Source of the DNA: JAICLK01 sp963810525
GTDB taxonomy: Bacteria > Patescibacteriota > Saccharimonadia > Saccharimonadales > UBA4665
Direction of reading: 5' to 3'
DNA: 64,000 bases
NCBI GenBank assembly: GCA_963810525.1
Contig: CAWENB010000003.1
Location: forward strand, 744,001-808,000
Shown here: one piece after another, positions 33,108 to 41,613 of the stretch
Numbering within the stretch: position 1 is the first letter of the stretch
Layout: each line of letters begins with the position of its first letter
Position numbers and translations under genes: made by a program
The notes under the pieces: model-generated
Databases searched by the model: none
The model's input: only the letters and a program-made list of their open reading frames with translations
What the model was told of the DNA's origin: nothing

Positions 33108-34781
33108 CTACTCTTCCGGAAGCTGATGGTGTTTTTCTTCGTCATCAAGGCGTTTGCGGCCTTCCTCGTACATATCGGGCGGTACGTCGGGCGGATTCGG
33201 TGGCGGAGCCTGACCTTGCTGCAAAGCCTGGCGCTGGTCGTCGGGCAGCCACCAGTTTAATCGCGATGCTTCGGCAGCACTGTCTTCCTGCGGGTAGAGG
33301 GGCAAACTCGATAAGTCCACGTCAGCCGATTCGTCCGCCACGCTCCTTCTCCTCAACCACCAAATTACACCTCCTCCCGCCAGCACCAGAATCACCAGCG
33401 TCCACAATATCACCGCCCCCGCCGCGCTATGCGGCCTAACCGTCTTAAAGTTAGCCGTGGTTGCCGTTCCCGCGGTACCATTGTTGCTCGGCGTAATCTG
33501 GATGTATATCGTCTTGCCGGCCGGCAGTTTGCTTAACGTGTAGCTCGGTACCGGGTCCGTACTCTGCAGTACCGATTGAGCCGTCAGATTGTTCTGGCTC
33601 AGCCCGTACTTAATGGTATACGACGTCGCATTGCTCCCCTGCCAGGTAAAGGAAATCGAATTGGCCGTAATACTCGTAGCCTGGATATTACTGGCCATAG
33701 GCGCACCGGAAGGAGTGGACGTAGACGTAGTTGGATTATTGGTAATCGTCGTATTCAAGGTCTGCGACCCGCTACCGCTTGGTGCCGACTTCACGTTCAG
33801 TGACGGACTGGGACTGGGCGACGGGTTGATGGTTATGGTGCCGCCGGAGCCGCCAGTTTGCAGGGAGCCGCCACCCGAGGCACCGCCTCCCCCACTCTTC
33901 GAGCCACCGCCCGAACCACCACCGGAACTGCCGCCTGAGCCGCCACCTGAACTAGGCGGTGGTGATGGCTGTGTGTTTTTTACCGTAATCGTTTCGCTGG
34001 TATTGGCACTGCCACCGCTCGCGGAGGTGGCGCTAACCTGGATGGTGTGGCTGCCGTCGCTGTAAGCCGTTGTATCCCAGCTCTTGAAACATGAAGTCGA
34101 GTTGCTGCAGCTCGTGAGAGTAGTACCATCAATGGAAATGGTAATATTTTCGATAGAATCGTATGATACGCTGGCTTTTGCTGCCACGAGCACGCCGGTG
34201 CCGCTAATCGTGGAACCGCTCGACGGCGACGTTATGGAGACGCTGGGTGTAACCGATGGCTCTGGGCCGCCGTGCCAGATTTGGCTGGCCGGGAGGCTCG
34301 CGGAGCACGAATAAATGTACAACGCGGTATTGTCGGCGGCATTGGATGTCGTCAGACATTTCCGGTTGGCGCCGAGTGTGACGAGGTTACCGTTCGACTG
34401 CTGCACCCAGTGTTCGTTCTGGGATCCGTTACATAGCGCCAAAACAACGTTGGTGTTTTGGGCCGTACTGCCATACTGTAATCCCATGCAGAGGCCGTTA
34501 ATGGAAATCTCGCCGTTGCTTGAATTGGTTGACCACTTCTGGGCCGCGCTGCCATTGCACTGGTACAGGTCGATTTCGCCATTGACCTGCTTGCCGTCGC
34601 CGTGATCGTCCAGGCAATAACCGTTGTAGCCGGAGGTGATGGCGGAATTACTGGCAGCTTCACTGAAGAAGATAAAGTAAGCGCCCATGGAGCCGAATAC
34701 CACCACGAACACCATTGCCAAAACGAAAGATCGCGACTTTCTTATACGCTGTGTAAAGTTTTTTTTTGGGGTTTTGGTCAT
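33108..34781 (-). CDS. membrane-anchored surface lectin: ricin B-type trefoil, Ig-like and FN3 domains
   Basis: 557 residues. An N-terminal signal-anchor (about 18-40, ending FFSEAAS) is followed by a ricin-type beta-trefoil (about 48-170) with three repeats that end QKWS, EHWV and QIWH (QxW motif). Next come an Ig-like domain (about 180-268), a Gly/Ser-rich flexible linker (about 275-320), a fibronectin type III-like domain (about 360-445), a C-terminal membrane helix (about 452-474) and a polar tail. The layout places a carbohydrate-binding head outside the cell. Sugar binding is inferred from the fold. No LPXTG motif is seen. Confidence 0.85.
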   Translation of the reverse strand: MTKTPKKNFTQRIRKSRSFVLAMVFVVVFGSMGAYFIFFSEAASNSAITSGYNGYCLDDHGDGKQVNGEIDLYQCNGSAAQKWSTNSSNGEISINGLCMGLQYGSTAQNTNVVLALCNGSQNEHWVQQSNGNLVTLGANRKCLTTSNAADNTALYIYSCSASLPASQIWHGGPEPSVTPSVSITSPSSGSTISGTGVLVAAKASVSYDSIENITISIDGTTLTSCSNSTSCFKSWDTTAYSDGSHTIQVSATSASGGSANTSETITVKNTQPSPPPSSGGGSGGSSGGGSGGGSKSGGGGASGGGSLQTGGSGGTITINPSPSPSPSLNVKSAPSGSGSQTLNTTITNNPTTSTSTPSGAPMASNIQATSITANSISFTWQGSNATSYTIKYGLSQNNLTAQSVLQSTDPVPSYTLSKLPAGKTIYIQITPSNNGTAGTATTANFKTVRPHSAAGAVILWTLVILVLAGGGVIWWLRRRSVADESADVDLSSLPLYPQEDSAAEASRLNWWLPDDQRQALQQGQAPPPNPPDVPPDMYEEGRKRLDDEEKHHQLPEE

Positions 34782-34899
34782 TTTCTGCTAGGCCCGCAGT
34801 TACTCCTATACAGTATAGCGAATTTACCTTTAATTCTGAAGTTACTACCACGCCCAAGGATTTCATGTATATGGAGCGAAGTTGGATTGGGTAAGCTTT

Positions 34900-35565
34900 T
34901 TATGGTTTGAGCTCTGTATACTTCCCGGGTGCGATCCGGCCCAAGTGATAGTCGCCGAAAGTGACACGGTGAAGACTACTGACCTGATATCCGAGCGCGG
35001 CAAAGGTGCGCCGAATTTGTCGATTACGACCTTCGGACATCGTGACCATCCAGCGGCTGCCGTTCCGCTTGTCGATCCAGTGTAGTTTGAATTTGCTCAG
35101 TCCGTCTTCCAGTACTACCCCTTGAACTGTGATATTTTTCCAGTCGTCCGGCGAGAGTGTTTTATCGAGTATAACTTCATAACGTTTTGGTTTTCGGAAA
35201 CTAGGATGAGTCAGGCGGTGGGCAAACTCTCCATCGTTCGTCATTATCAGCAGCCCCGACGAATCTTTATCAAGCCTACCGACTGGTTTGAGCCTGCGGA
35301 GTTCTACCGGCAATATATCATAGACAGTTTTACTCCCCTGTCCGGTCCGGGAGCAGACATAACCGGCCGGCTTATTGAGCATAATGGTTTGCTTTTTGGG
35401 CAGTCGTAATCTGCGACCGCGGAACGTGACGACGTCCACGTCGCTCACTTCCCTGCCCGTCCTGATCGGCCGCCCGTTTACAAAAATTTCACCAGCATCG
35501 GCGAGCTTATCGGCCGCACGACGGCTCAGGCCCGTTGCCAGCGCTATAAATCGATTAATGCGCAT
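34900..35565 (-). CDS. RsuA/RluB-family pseudouridine synthase
   Basis: 221 residues. An S4 RNA-binding domain (about 1-58, LSRRAADKLADAGEIFVNG) precedes the catalytic domain with GRLDKDSSGLLIMTNDG (about 96-112), where the Asp is the nucleophile. This family modifies one uridine in 16S or 23S rRNA; RsuA, RluB, RluE and RluF cannot be separated here. TATACT (minus strand, 35578-35573) lies 7 nt before the ATG. Confidence 0.9.
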   Translation of the reverse strand: MRINRFIALATGLSRRAADKLADAGEIFVNGRPIRTGREVSDVDVVTFRGRRLRLPKKQTIMLNKPAGYVCSRTGQGSKTVYDILPVELRRLKPVGRLDKDSSGLLIMTNDGEFAHRLTHPSFRKPKRYEVILDKTLSPDDWKNITVQGVVLEDGLSKFKLHWIDKRNGSRWMVTMSEGRNRQIRRTFAALGYQVSSLHRVTFGDYHLGRIAPGKYTELKP

Positions 35566-35614
35566 TTCCTAGAGTATACAACAGCTTGGATATGTGGCGG
35601 TTTAGGTATGGCCG

Positions 35615-36952
35615 CTAAAGGGCGATATTGCCCGGGTCAATGCCATTTCCGCTGGTGTTCTGAGTAGAAGCAGACGGCGTTACGACATTGCCGGGTTGCC
35701 CGGTCGTCGGTGATGTCGGCTCGTCCGCTCCTGCCGGAGAGGACGGCATGACGACGGTTGACTGTATGCCATTGCTGACGCCGGTGATAGACGCCGCTTG
35801 GGGTAAGGATTCTTTCTTTTCCTCGGCGGCGAGCAATGAATTCAGATCGGGTTTTTTGTCGAAATCGGTATTGATCGGTTTAATGACTTTTTCGTGTGCG
35901 ACTTGTGGCGTATTGTCGCCCGGGGCTTTGTTGTTGGCCCCCAGTTCTGATTGCTGCGATGCTTCCAGTTGCGGTGCGGGTGCTGTCAGGGGTTGTTGAG
36001 CTGGTGCCGGGGTGGGGGAAGCGACAGGCGACGCGGCGACTGGAGTTGGCTGCGGCGTATTGGCAAGTAATTCATCAACGGCGCCGCTTATTAATTTATC
36101 GTTAGGATTTTGGGCCGAGGCTGGCGGTGCGGCGACGGGGGTGCTCGGCGGAATCTCGGGCGGCGGTGTAAATGCCGGTATACCCTGATCCGTTGGAGGC
36201 TGCGGTGCGGGCTGTGTCGGCACTGGCTCAGTGAGTGGGACCGACAAGGGCTCGGCAAGTGATGTTGCCGCTGGGGTTATCGGTTGTGTCGGCGTTGCTG
36301 CCGTTGTCAGATCTGTAATCGGTACGGCGGCAGGTGTTGGTTCGGCAGCCGGGGGGATACCTGGTTGGCTCAGGCCGGCGGGCGGTGCGGCGACGGGGAT
36401 CGATGATACGGCCGGCGGTTGAGTGACGGGTGGAGTAACTACCGGTGTTGGCGCAACCGCATCCGGTTGCGCAGGGGCTGGTATCGGCTGCGGCGCCGGA
36501 GCGGTTGGAGCGGGTGTTGCGGTCGGGATTTGCGACGGCACTGGTGAGATAGTGAGCGTTGCAGGAGTAGCCCCATCGTCTCCAAGCAGTGCCCGGGCAT
36601 TTTCGACGATATCCTCCAGTGTAACTTGCGACTTAACAAGGTAACGATCAGCACCCAGGGAGTCGGCGCGTGTCTTGTCCTCGGCCTGGCCGAGAGCGGT
36701 CAGCATAATAACCTTGGTGGATCTGAGCCCTGGTGTATTACGCAAGATGTCGAGCATTTCAAAGCCGCTGATTTTAGGCATCATCACATCTGAAATAATC
36801 AGGTCCGGCTTTTCCTTGGCGGCCATCGCCAGCGCTTCTTCCCCATCATGCGCCACAACGACCGTATAGCCCTCCGCTTGCATGCGGGCTTCATAAATCT
36901 CGCCCAGGTTGTTGTCGTCTTCGACCAACATTATTTTTGCTACTTGCGCCAT
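35615..36952 (-). CDS. response regulator with long Pro/Ala/Thr-rich tail
   Basis: 445 residues. Residues 5-125 are a receiver domain: VEDDNN (acidic pocket), Asp55 in ISDVMMP, MLTALGQ and the switch Lys in YLVKSQ. The remaining 320 residues are almost only Pro, Ala, Thr, Ser, Gln and Val, disordered by appearance, with no DNA-binding or enzymatic domain. It lies 52 nt downstream of a PAS histidine kinase on the same strand and is presumably its partner. The output mechanism is unknown. Confidence 0.85.
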   Translation of the reverse strand: MAQVAKIMLVEDDNNLGEIYEARMQAEGYTVVVAHDGEEALAMAAKEKPDLIISDVMMPKISGFEMLDILRNTPGLRSTKVIMLTALGQAEDKTRADSLGADRYLVKSQVTLEDIVENARALLGDDGATPATLTISPVPSQIPTATPAPTAPAPQPIPAPAQPDAVAPTPVVTPPVTQPPAVSSIPVAAPPAGLSQPGIPPAAEPTPAAVPITDLTTAATPTQPITPAATSLAEPLSVPLTEPVPTQPAPQPPTDQGIPAFTPPPEIPPSTPVAAPPASAQNPNDKLISGAVDELLANTPQPTPVAASPVASPTPAPAQQPLTAPAPQLEASQQSELGANNKAPGDNTPQVAHEKVIKPINTDFDKKPDLNSLLAAEEKKESLPQAASITGVSNGIQSTVVMPSSPAGADEPTSPTTGQPGNVVTPSASTQNTSGNGIDPGNIAL

Positions 36953-37004
36953 GTGCTTATCCCCTAAGTTTTGCTGTCATGCTTATGCTATTGCCCCCAT
37001 TGTA

Positions 37005-38339
37005 TCATGATGCGGCTGGCGGTGTAATATTTGTCAATCCCTGGGATTTGGCCGCGGCTTCAGCCGCCATTAACTGTTCGGCTTGCTGAGTGGTGATTCG
37101 GGGCAAGTTAATGTAAAATGAGCTACCTTTGCCTAACTCGCTGTCAACCCAAATGTGGCCGTTGTAAAGTTCGATGATCTTGCGGCAAATGAAGAGTCCA
37201 AGCCCGGTGCCGCCGATGGTCCGGGTGGCCGAATTGTCCACGCGATAAAACTTCTGGAACAGGTGTGGCACATCTTCGCGCGGAATGCCCGGACCGGTGT
37301 CACGGATAAAGAACTGCACAACGTCGTTGTTGCCGGTGAGGCCGATGGTGATTTTGCCTTGCTCGGTGTATTTGCAGGCGTTGTCAAACAGGTTGGTAAC
37401 AACTTCGCGCAGACGATCCGGGTCGGCCACCGCATAGTACAGCGGTTTGACGACCTTCTCGTTGGCCGCGCTGCTGGCGTCAATGACACTGCTTGAGCCG
37501 AGCCGGAACTCGGTGAACAGCCCCTTCTTTTCGGCGGCGAATTTCAACCCGTCGGTCAGCTGCTGTAAAAATCCTCCCATCTCGACTACTACAGGATGAT
37601 TGCTGAGTCGACCGTCCTCGGCTTTGGAGCTGGTCAGTAAATCCTGGAACAGTTTGCCCAGGTGCTGGGTGCTGGCGTGAGCTTTTTCCAGATAATCCCG
37701 GGCACGGCTGTCGATACTGGCGACTTTGTCGTTCAGTGCCAGTGCCAGGTAGCCTTCAATGGCAGCCACTGGAGTGCGCATTTCGTGACTTGCCGTGCTG
37801 ATAAACTCGGCTCGGCGTTGCTCCTCAATCCGCTGCTGGCTGACATCGCGGAAAATCGCCACTGCCGCCGTGATCTTCTTATTTTCGTCGAACAATGGTG
37901 ACACGGTCAACGAAATGCCGACGCGTTTATTTGAGCGCGTGGCCAGAATGGCTTTGTCGTCGCGGACCGTAGTGCTGGTTTTGAAGACCTGATTAAAAGG
38001 GTTTTTATCGTCGGCGTAGGGCTGATCCTTGACATCGACGAGCTTAATGACTACGTTTTGCGCCAGGTTGAGCGCTTCAGCGGCTGGCCAGCCAGTGATT
38101 TTACTGGCGCCGGCGTTGAAAAGTTGAATGTTCTTCTGGGCGTCTAACAGAACGACTCCGTCGTCAATGGCATTGAGGATGATGGCTGACTTGAGCCGCT
38201 CATCACGCAGTGAACCTTCCAGTTTGCCGGTGTTCGGCTGGCTCTTCCCTGGCCGTCTATTCAATGCATGCCAAATATACCAGGCAACTCCTGCCAGAAC
38301 CAAGATCGCAACAATAAAAAACGCACCGCGGATATTCAT
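37005..38339 (-). CDS. membrane PAS-domain sensor histidine kinase
   Basis: 444 residues. One N-terminal membrane helix (about 5-25), a PAS domain (about 52-165, starting AIDDGVVLLDAQKN), a HisKA helix with the phospho-acceptor His in STASHEMRTPVAAIEG (about 186), and a HATPase domain with NLFDNACKYT (N box), DTGPGIP (G1) and GTGLGLFI (G2). It should phosphorylate the response regulator just downstream. The signal may be sensed in the cytoplasm since there is almost no extracellular part. Confidence 0.92.
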   Translation of the reverse strand: MNIRGAFFIVAILVLAGVAWYIWHALNRRPGKSQPNTGKLEGSLRDERLKSAIILNAIDDGVVLLDAQKNIQLFNAGASKITGWPAAEALNLAQNVVIKLVDVKDQPYADDKNPFNQVFKTSTTVRDDKAILATRSNKRVGISLTVSPLFDENKKITAAVAIFRDVSQQRIEEQRRAEFISTASHEMRTPVAAIEGYLALALNDKVASIDSRARDYLEKAHASTQHLGKLFQDLLTSSKAEDGRLSNHPVVVEMGGFLQQLTDGLKFAAEKKGLFTEFRLGSSSVIDASSAANEKVVKPLYYAVADPDRLREVVTNLFDNACKYTEQGKITIGLTGNNDVVQFFIRDTGPGIPREDVPHLFQKFYRVDNSATRTIGGTGLGLFICRKIIELYNGHIWVDSELGKGSSFYINLPRITTQQAEQLMAAEAAAKSQGLTNITPPAAS

Positions 38340-38482
38340 ACAGCTTACGCTCCATTATCCGTTGTTTTAATCACGGGCGCAAGCCGCTCTGGACGCTTTC
38401 TAACAGATATGATAAACTTGTGCAGTCTTAAGCCGATTTCTTAACCCAAACCTGTATAGCATTGGTTTTTTAGGCGAGACCA

Positions 38483-38559
38483 GGCCCCTTCGTCTAGTGG
38501 TCCAGGATATTGGGTTCTCATCCCAAAGATCGCGGGTTCGAATCCCGCAGGGGTCACCA
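38483..38559 (+). tRNA. tRNA-Glu (anticodon CTC)
   Basis: The acceptor stem GGCCCCT pairs with AGGGGTC (one G-U), the anticodon stem TTGGG/CCCAA holds loop TTCTCAT with anticodon CTC, and the T-arm is GCGGG-TTCGAAT-CCCGC. Discriminator A and an encoded CCA end at 38559. The charging enzyme GltX is at 49538-50965. Confidence 0.93.
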
Positions 38560-38722
38560 TCGGAAAGAAACAGACTGAAAGACGATTACTCCGTGGCATT
38601 TTTTATTTTAAATGGCGTATCGTATCTATTGTGTGAATCCGCAACTCCTGTGCTTCGCTCGCATAAACCTAGTATCAAAGCTTAGGTGAGTTAAAATAAT
38701 CAATATAAAAAAGGAGGTTAGT

Positions 38723-39085
38723 ATGCCAGAACTCACCAAAAAAAGTATTAAAAATGAACCTGATGATAAGCGAATATTCCCACACGGAAGTGTTGCCTTT
38801 TCATCGGTAGGTGGTGTCGCGTTTGCACTTGCAATTTCGGAGCCGGGATGGAAATGGAGTGAGCACGTTAAGCCCAAAGCTGAGACCGAGTGGTGCGAAG
38901 TGCCACACACACTCTATGAGCTATCCGGAACGATGCATGTAAAAATGAGTGACGGCAGTGAGCTTGATATTATGCCGGGTGATGTCGCACATATCCCGGC
39001 CGGGCACGATGCATGGGTGTTAGGAGATGAGCCTGCTGTAGCAATAAATGTTACACAAGAAATGGCTGACAAGTTTGCTAAATAA
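38723..39085 (+). CDS. cupin-fold protein
   Basis: 120 residues. A single cupin barrel is indicated by HTLYELSGTMHVKMSDG (first motif, with H and E) and PGDVAHIPAGHDAWV (second motif, with H). These small cupins bind metal or a small molecule and vary greatly in function. Unlike most neighbours it has a strong Shine-Dalgarno (AAGGAGG at 38711-38717, 5 nt before the ATG) and a TAAAAT-like -10 further upstream. Confidence 0.8.
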   Translation: MPELTKKSIKNEPDDKRIFPHGSVAFSSVGGVAFALAISEPGWKWSEHVKPKAETEWCEVPHTLYELSGTMHVKMSDGSELDIMPGDVAHIPAGHDAWVLGDEPAVAINVTQEMADKFAK

Positions 39086-39296
39086 AGCTTTAAAATTTTT
39101 AATACTCCATAACGGTAAACTTGAACTGACTATCCATATAGTTTAAATCGCGACGTGGGTGCCGTATACGAAGCCGCGTAGAAACTCGTTTCGAATACTA
39201 TCAGACGGCAAAGTCACGGTTGCCATTCTGCGAGTACCACTTAATATGCAATGCCGCACTAGTATATGATAAAAGTCTGAGGCATTACTCACGACC

Positions 39297-40325
39297 ATGC
39301 GAATAAACAAGATTAAAGCGCCAAAGGCGTATAAGTTTGCAGCCGGACTGGTGGTCTTTATTGCGATCGGATTGGTGGGCTTCCAGCTTCTTAGGCAAAG
39401 TCACGCTGCTAGCTGGTTGGCAAACGCTGAGGCGGAATCCGGTGCGCTCGCCGGTAACGCCGCTGTTGTTACTGATAGCAATGCGTCGGGCGAAAAGGCG
39501 GTTCGATTTAGTTCCAGCTCCGGTATGGCGTGCTCATCACCTTCCGGTCAGTGCGTGCCGCAAGGAAACATACCGGGATGGACTCAAGTTTATGCCACGA
39601 ACTTTCCTGGCACAGTACCGGTAGGTGCATTCAGTGGTTGCACCAATACCGACGATACGGCCGCAACTGCCTACTGTACCGGGTTGAAGCCGTATGGGAG
39701 TTACTTCAATGACTGGTGGGCGTATCCATCCGGTTGGCCTGATACCGCGGAGGAGTGCATCGAAGGGACTGATAGCTGCCCCGAACCATCTACCAAAATT
39801 CCAATCGGGGGTGAATACCACCCCGAGGAAGCGGTATCGGTAAGTAATAGCGAGATGCATATCGATATGTACCGGCCCAGTAGCGGAACTAACGTGGTCG
39901 CTACAGTTGTACCTAGACAATGCATGTATATGAAGTACGGACGTTATACCGAGCGTTTCGAAGTATCTCAGGCGGACCCCGGTTTCAAAAGCGCGCACTT
40001 GTTCTATGATGGAGGTTTCGAGATCGACTACCCGGAAGCCGATTACGGTAGCACGATTAACGCCTTCACACACCCTGGCGGTGCCAGTTTCCCGACCAAT
40101 GCCAATTGGGATACCTGGCACACGACGGTTATTGAATGGACTGCGAGCTCTATAAAATTCTACATGGACGGGAGCCTTATCGGCACTACCACTAATGATA
40201 TCCCTAACATCCCTATGTCATGGATCTTGCAGAACGAGTCGTCCATTGAAGGCCCTTACGCATCTCCTGGAGCCAAGGCAAATCTGAACATTGCGTGGGT
40301 TGCATGCTATAAGCCGGCAAGTTAG
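39297..40325 (+). CDS. secreted GH16-like glycoside hydrolase/lectin with short CBM-like N-terminal module
   Basis: 342 residues. A signal peptide or anchor (about 14-36) ends in QSHAAS. Residues about 43-72 (ANAEAESGALAGNAAVV then ASGEKAVRF) look like the first strands of a CBM6/35-type domain, cut short. The main part is a jelly-roll with FEIDYPEAD near 240, matching the EIDxxE catalytic motif of GH16, and WHTTVIEWTASSIKFYMDG near 276, a typical GH16 segment. It probably cleaves beta-glucans or galactans outside the cell. Several Cys pairs suggest extracellular disulfides. Confidence 0.75.
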   Translation: MRINKIKAPKAYKFAAGLVVFIAIGLVGFQLLRQSHAASWLANAEAESGALAGNAAVVTDSNASGEKAVRFSSSSGMACSSPSGQCVPQGNIPGWTQVYATNFPGTVPVGAFSGCTNTDDTAATAYCTGLKPYGSYFNDWWAYPSGWPDTAEECIEGTDSCPEPSTKIPIGGEYHPEEAVSVSNSEMHIDMYRPSSGTNVVATVVPRQCMYMKYGRYTERFEVSQADPGFKSAHLFYDGGFEIDYPEADYGSTINAFTHPGGASFPTNANWDTWHTTVIEWTASSIKFYMDGSLIGTTTNDIPNIPMSWILQNESSIEGPYASPGAKANLNIAWVACYKPAS

Positions 40326-40392
40326 GCGCCTGGAGTGCCGCTAAGTGTTAGTGTGATTCACTAAGATTATCAAAGGTAAGTTCTCGATCATT

Positions 40393-40671
40393 TTATTGCC
40401 CGACATGGCCGAATCGCCGGGCACTTCGGGCGCGGGCTTTGGCGGATTCGACTTCACGGTTTTTGGGTGCGGCGTTAGCAACAAGTGAATCCAGTAGTTG
40501 TTGAACTGCCACTGCGACTTCGTCGACGGCACGGTTAAAAGCCGGCTCGTTGGCATGCGAAGGCTTGGTGAAACCGGAAAGTTTGCGTACGAATTGCAGC
40601 GCGGCGTCGCGGATCTCCGCATCGGTGGCTGGCGGGTCAAAATTGAATATCGGCTTAATATTGCGGCACAT
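40393..40671 (-). CDS. DUF2277 family protein
   Basis: 92 residues, MCRNIKPIFNFDPPATDAEI at the start and LQFVRKLSGFTKPSHAN next, which match the DUF2277 consensus nearly residue for residue. The family is widespread in Actinobacteria and Proteobacteria and has no known function. The start has a strong Shine-Dalgarno (AAGGAGG) about 5 nt upstream and a TATAAT box before it. Confidence 0.88.
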   Translation of the reverse strand: MCRNIKPIFNFDPPATDAEIRDAALQFVRKLSGFTKPSHANEPAFNRAVDEVAVAVQQLLDSLVANAAPKNREVESAKARARSARRFGHVGQ

Positions 40672-40790
40672 AGCACCTCCTTGTTGCTTTCATTCTATTA
40701 TAGTGCAGGTGTTGTACTGTATAGAGCTGCCCTTGAGAAGTCGGACAGCTTAAAATTCTGATAAGATGGTTGGATATGCAGGAGGCTGTT

Positions 40791-41504
40791 ATGGACGAAG
40801 ATCGACTGCTTAGTTTTCTGGCGGAACATATTACGAAGCTACCGAAGAAGGGAACGAAAATTATCTTCCTTGTTGGCGGCCCTGGCGGCGGCAAGGGCGT
40901 GTTGGTGAACATGCTGGCCAAAATGCTGCCGCATTCGGGCGTGCTATCGACCGACGACTATTTGTTAGGCGACCAGACATACCGCAAGGAGCTGGAGCGC
41001 TGTGGCCGGGATCCGTATGAGAAATACGATTTCATTTTCTTACGCGCTCAGGTTGAGGCCATTTGCCGTCTGCAAGCTGGCCAATCCATCGGGGTGCCTT
41101 TGTTTGAAGCGGCAAGCGGCGTCGCAATTGGTAAAAATCCCGACATCAGTCCTGGCGCACAAAAATATACCCGGCGCCTGGAAAAACTTAGCTACTTGAT
41201 TATTGAGGGCGACGTTCAGCCGCTGCCCCGAAAGCAGGTGGACTGTCTAATCTATTTGGATGTTCCCGATGAAGTGCGTCTGGCGAATAGGATCCATCGT
41301 GATCTGCGCATCGGCCGCGAGTCATCTCCGGACGCCGTAGCGGAAAGTTTCGCGTTCAGGCAATCTCAGTTTGAGCGTTACACCCTACCCCACAAGCGTG
41401 ATGCAGATATTGTGGTATCCGTTCAGGCAAAGGATTTGCTAGAGCCAAATGCGACTAGAAAATTCAGCTATTTATACTCGGTGACCAACCGACAACACAG
41501 GTAG
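40791..41504 (+). CDS. P-loop kinase of the uridine kinase/phosphoribulokinase type
   Basis: About 237 residues from ATG 40791. The P-loop is LVGGPGGGKGVLV (about 25-37, a Lys-Gly variant of GKS/T), then STDDYLLGDQTYRKELER (DDYY-like region), and RIHRDLRIGR (lid). The fold is that of uridine kinase and related small-molecule kinases; substrate unknown. The start is set by AGGAGG at 40780-40785, 5 nt upstream; an in-frame ATG at 40776 is an alternative. The usual Ser/Thr after the P-loop Lys is Gly, so activity is not certain. Confidence 0.75.
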   Translation: MDEDRLLSFLAEHITKLPKKGTKIIFLVGGPGGGKGVLVNMLAKMLPHSGVLSTDDYLLGDQTYRKELERCGRDPYEKYDFIFLRAQVEAICRLQAGQSIGVPLFEAASGVAIGKNPDISPGAQKYTRRLEKLSYLIIEGDVQPLPRKQVDCLIYLDVPDEVRLANRIHRDLRIGRESSPDAVAESFAFRQSQFERYTLPHKRDADIVVSVQAKDLLEPNATRKFSYLYSVTNRQHR

Positions 41505-41511
41505 CTGGCCC

Positions 41512-41538
41512 GAATTAACCTTCAAAACGCAACCTAAG
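41512..41538 (+). repeat. IS30 left inverted repeat
   Basis: It matches the right end at about 20 of 27 positions with a two-base gap; see the element entry. Confidence 0.7.
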
Positions 41539-41613
41539 AAAACCTGAAGAGCCATGCGGCTTCCGCGTACGCTGTTGTTTGCAAGAACTAACAGTAATAC
41601 GGAGGTTGCCAGC

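Noticed and set aside
33589..34065. Long plus-strand ORF opposite the lectin gene
   Set aside because: It is a shadow of the Gly/Ser and Pro-rich repeats on the minus strand, with a Pro/Glu run and no family.
36231..36644. Gly/Ala-rich plus-strand ORFs opposite the response-regulator tail
   Set aside because: Shadows of the Pro/Ala/Thr codons on the other strand.
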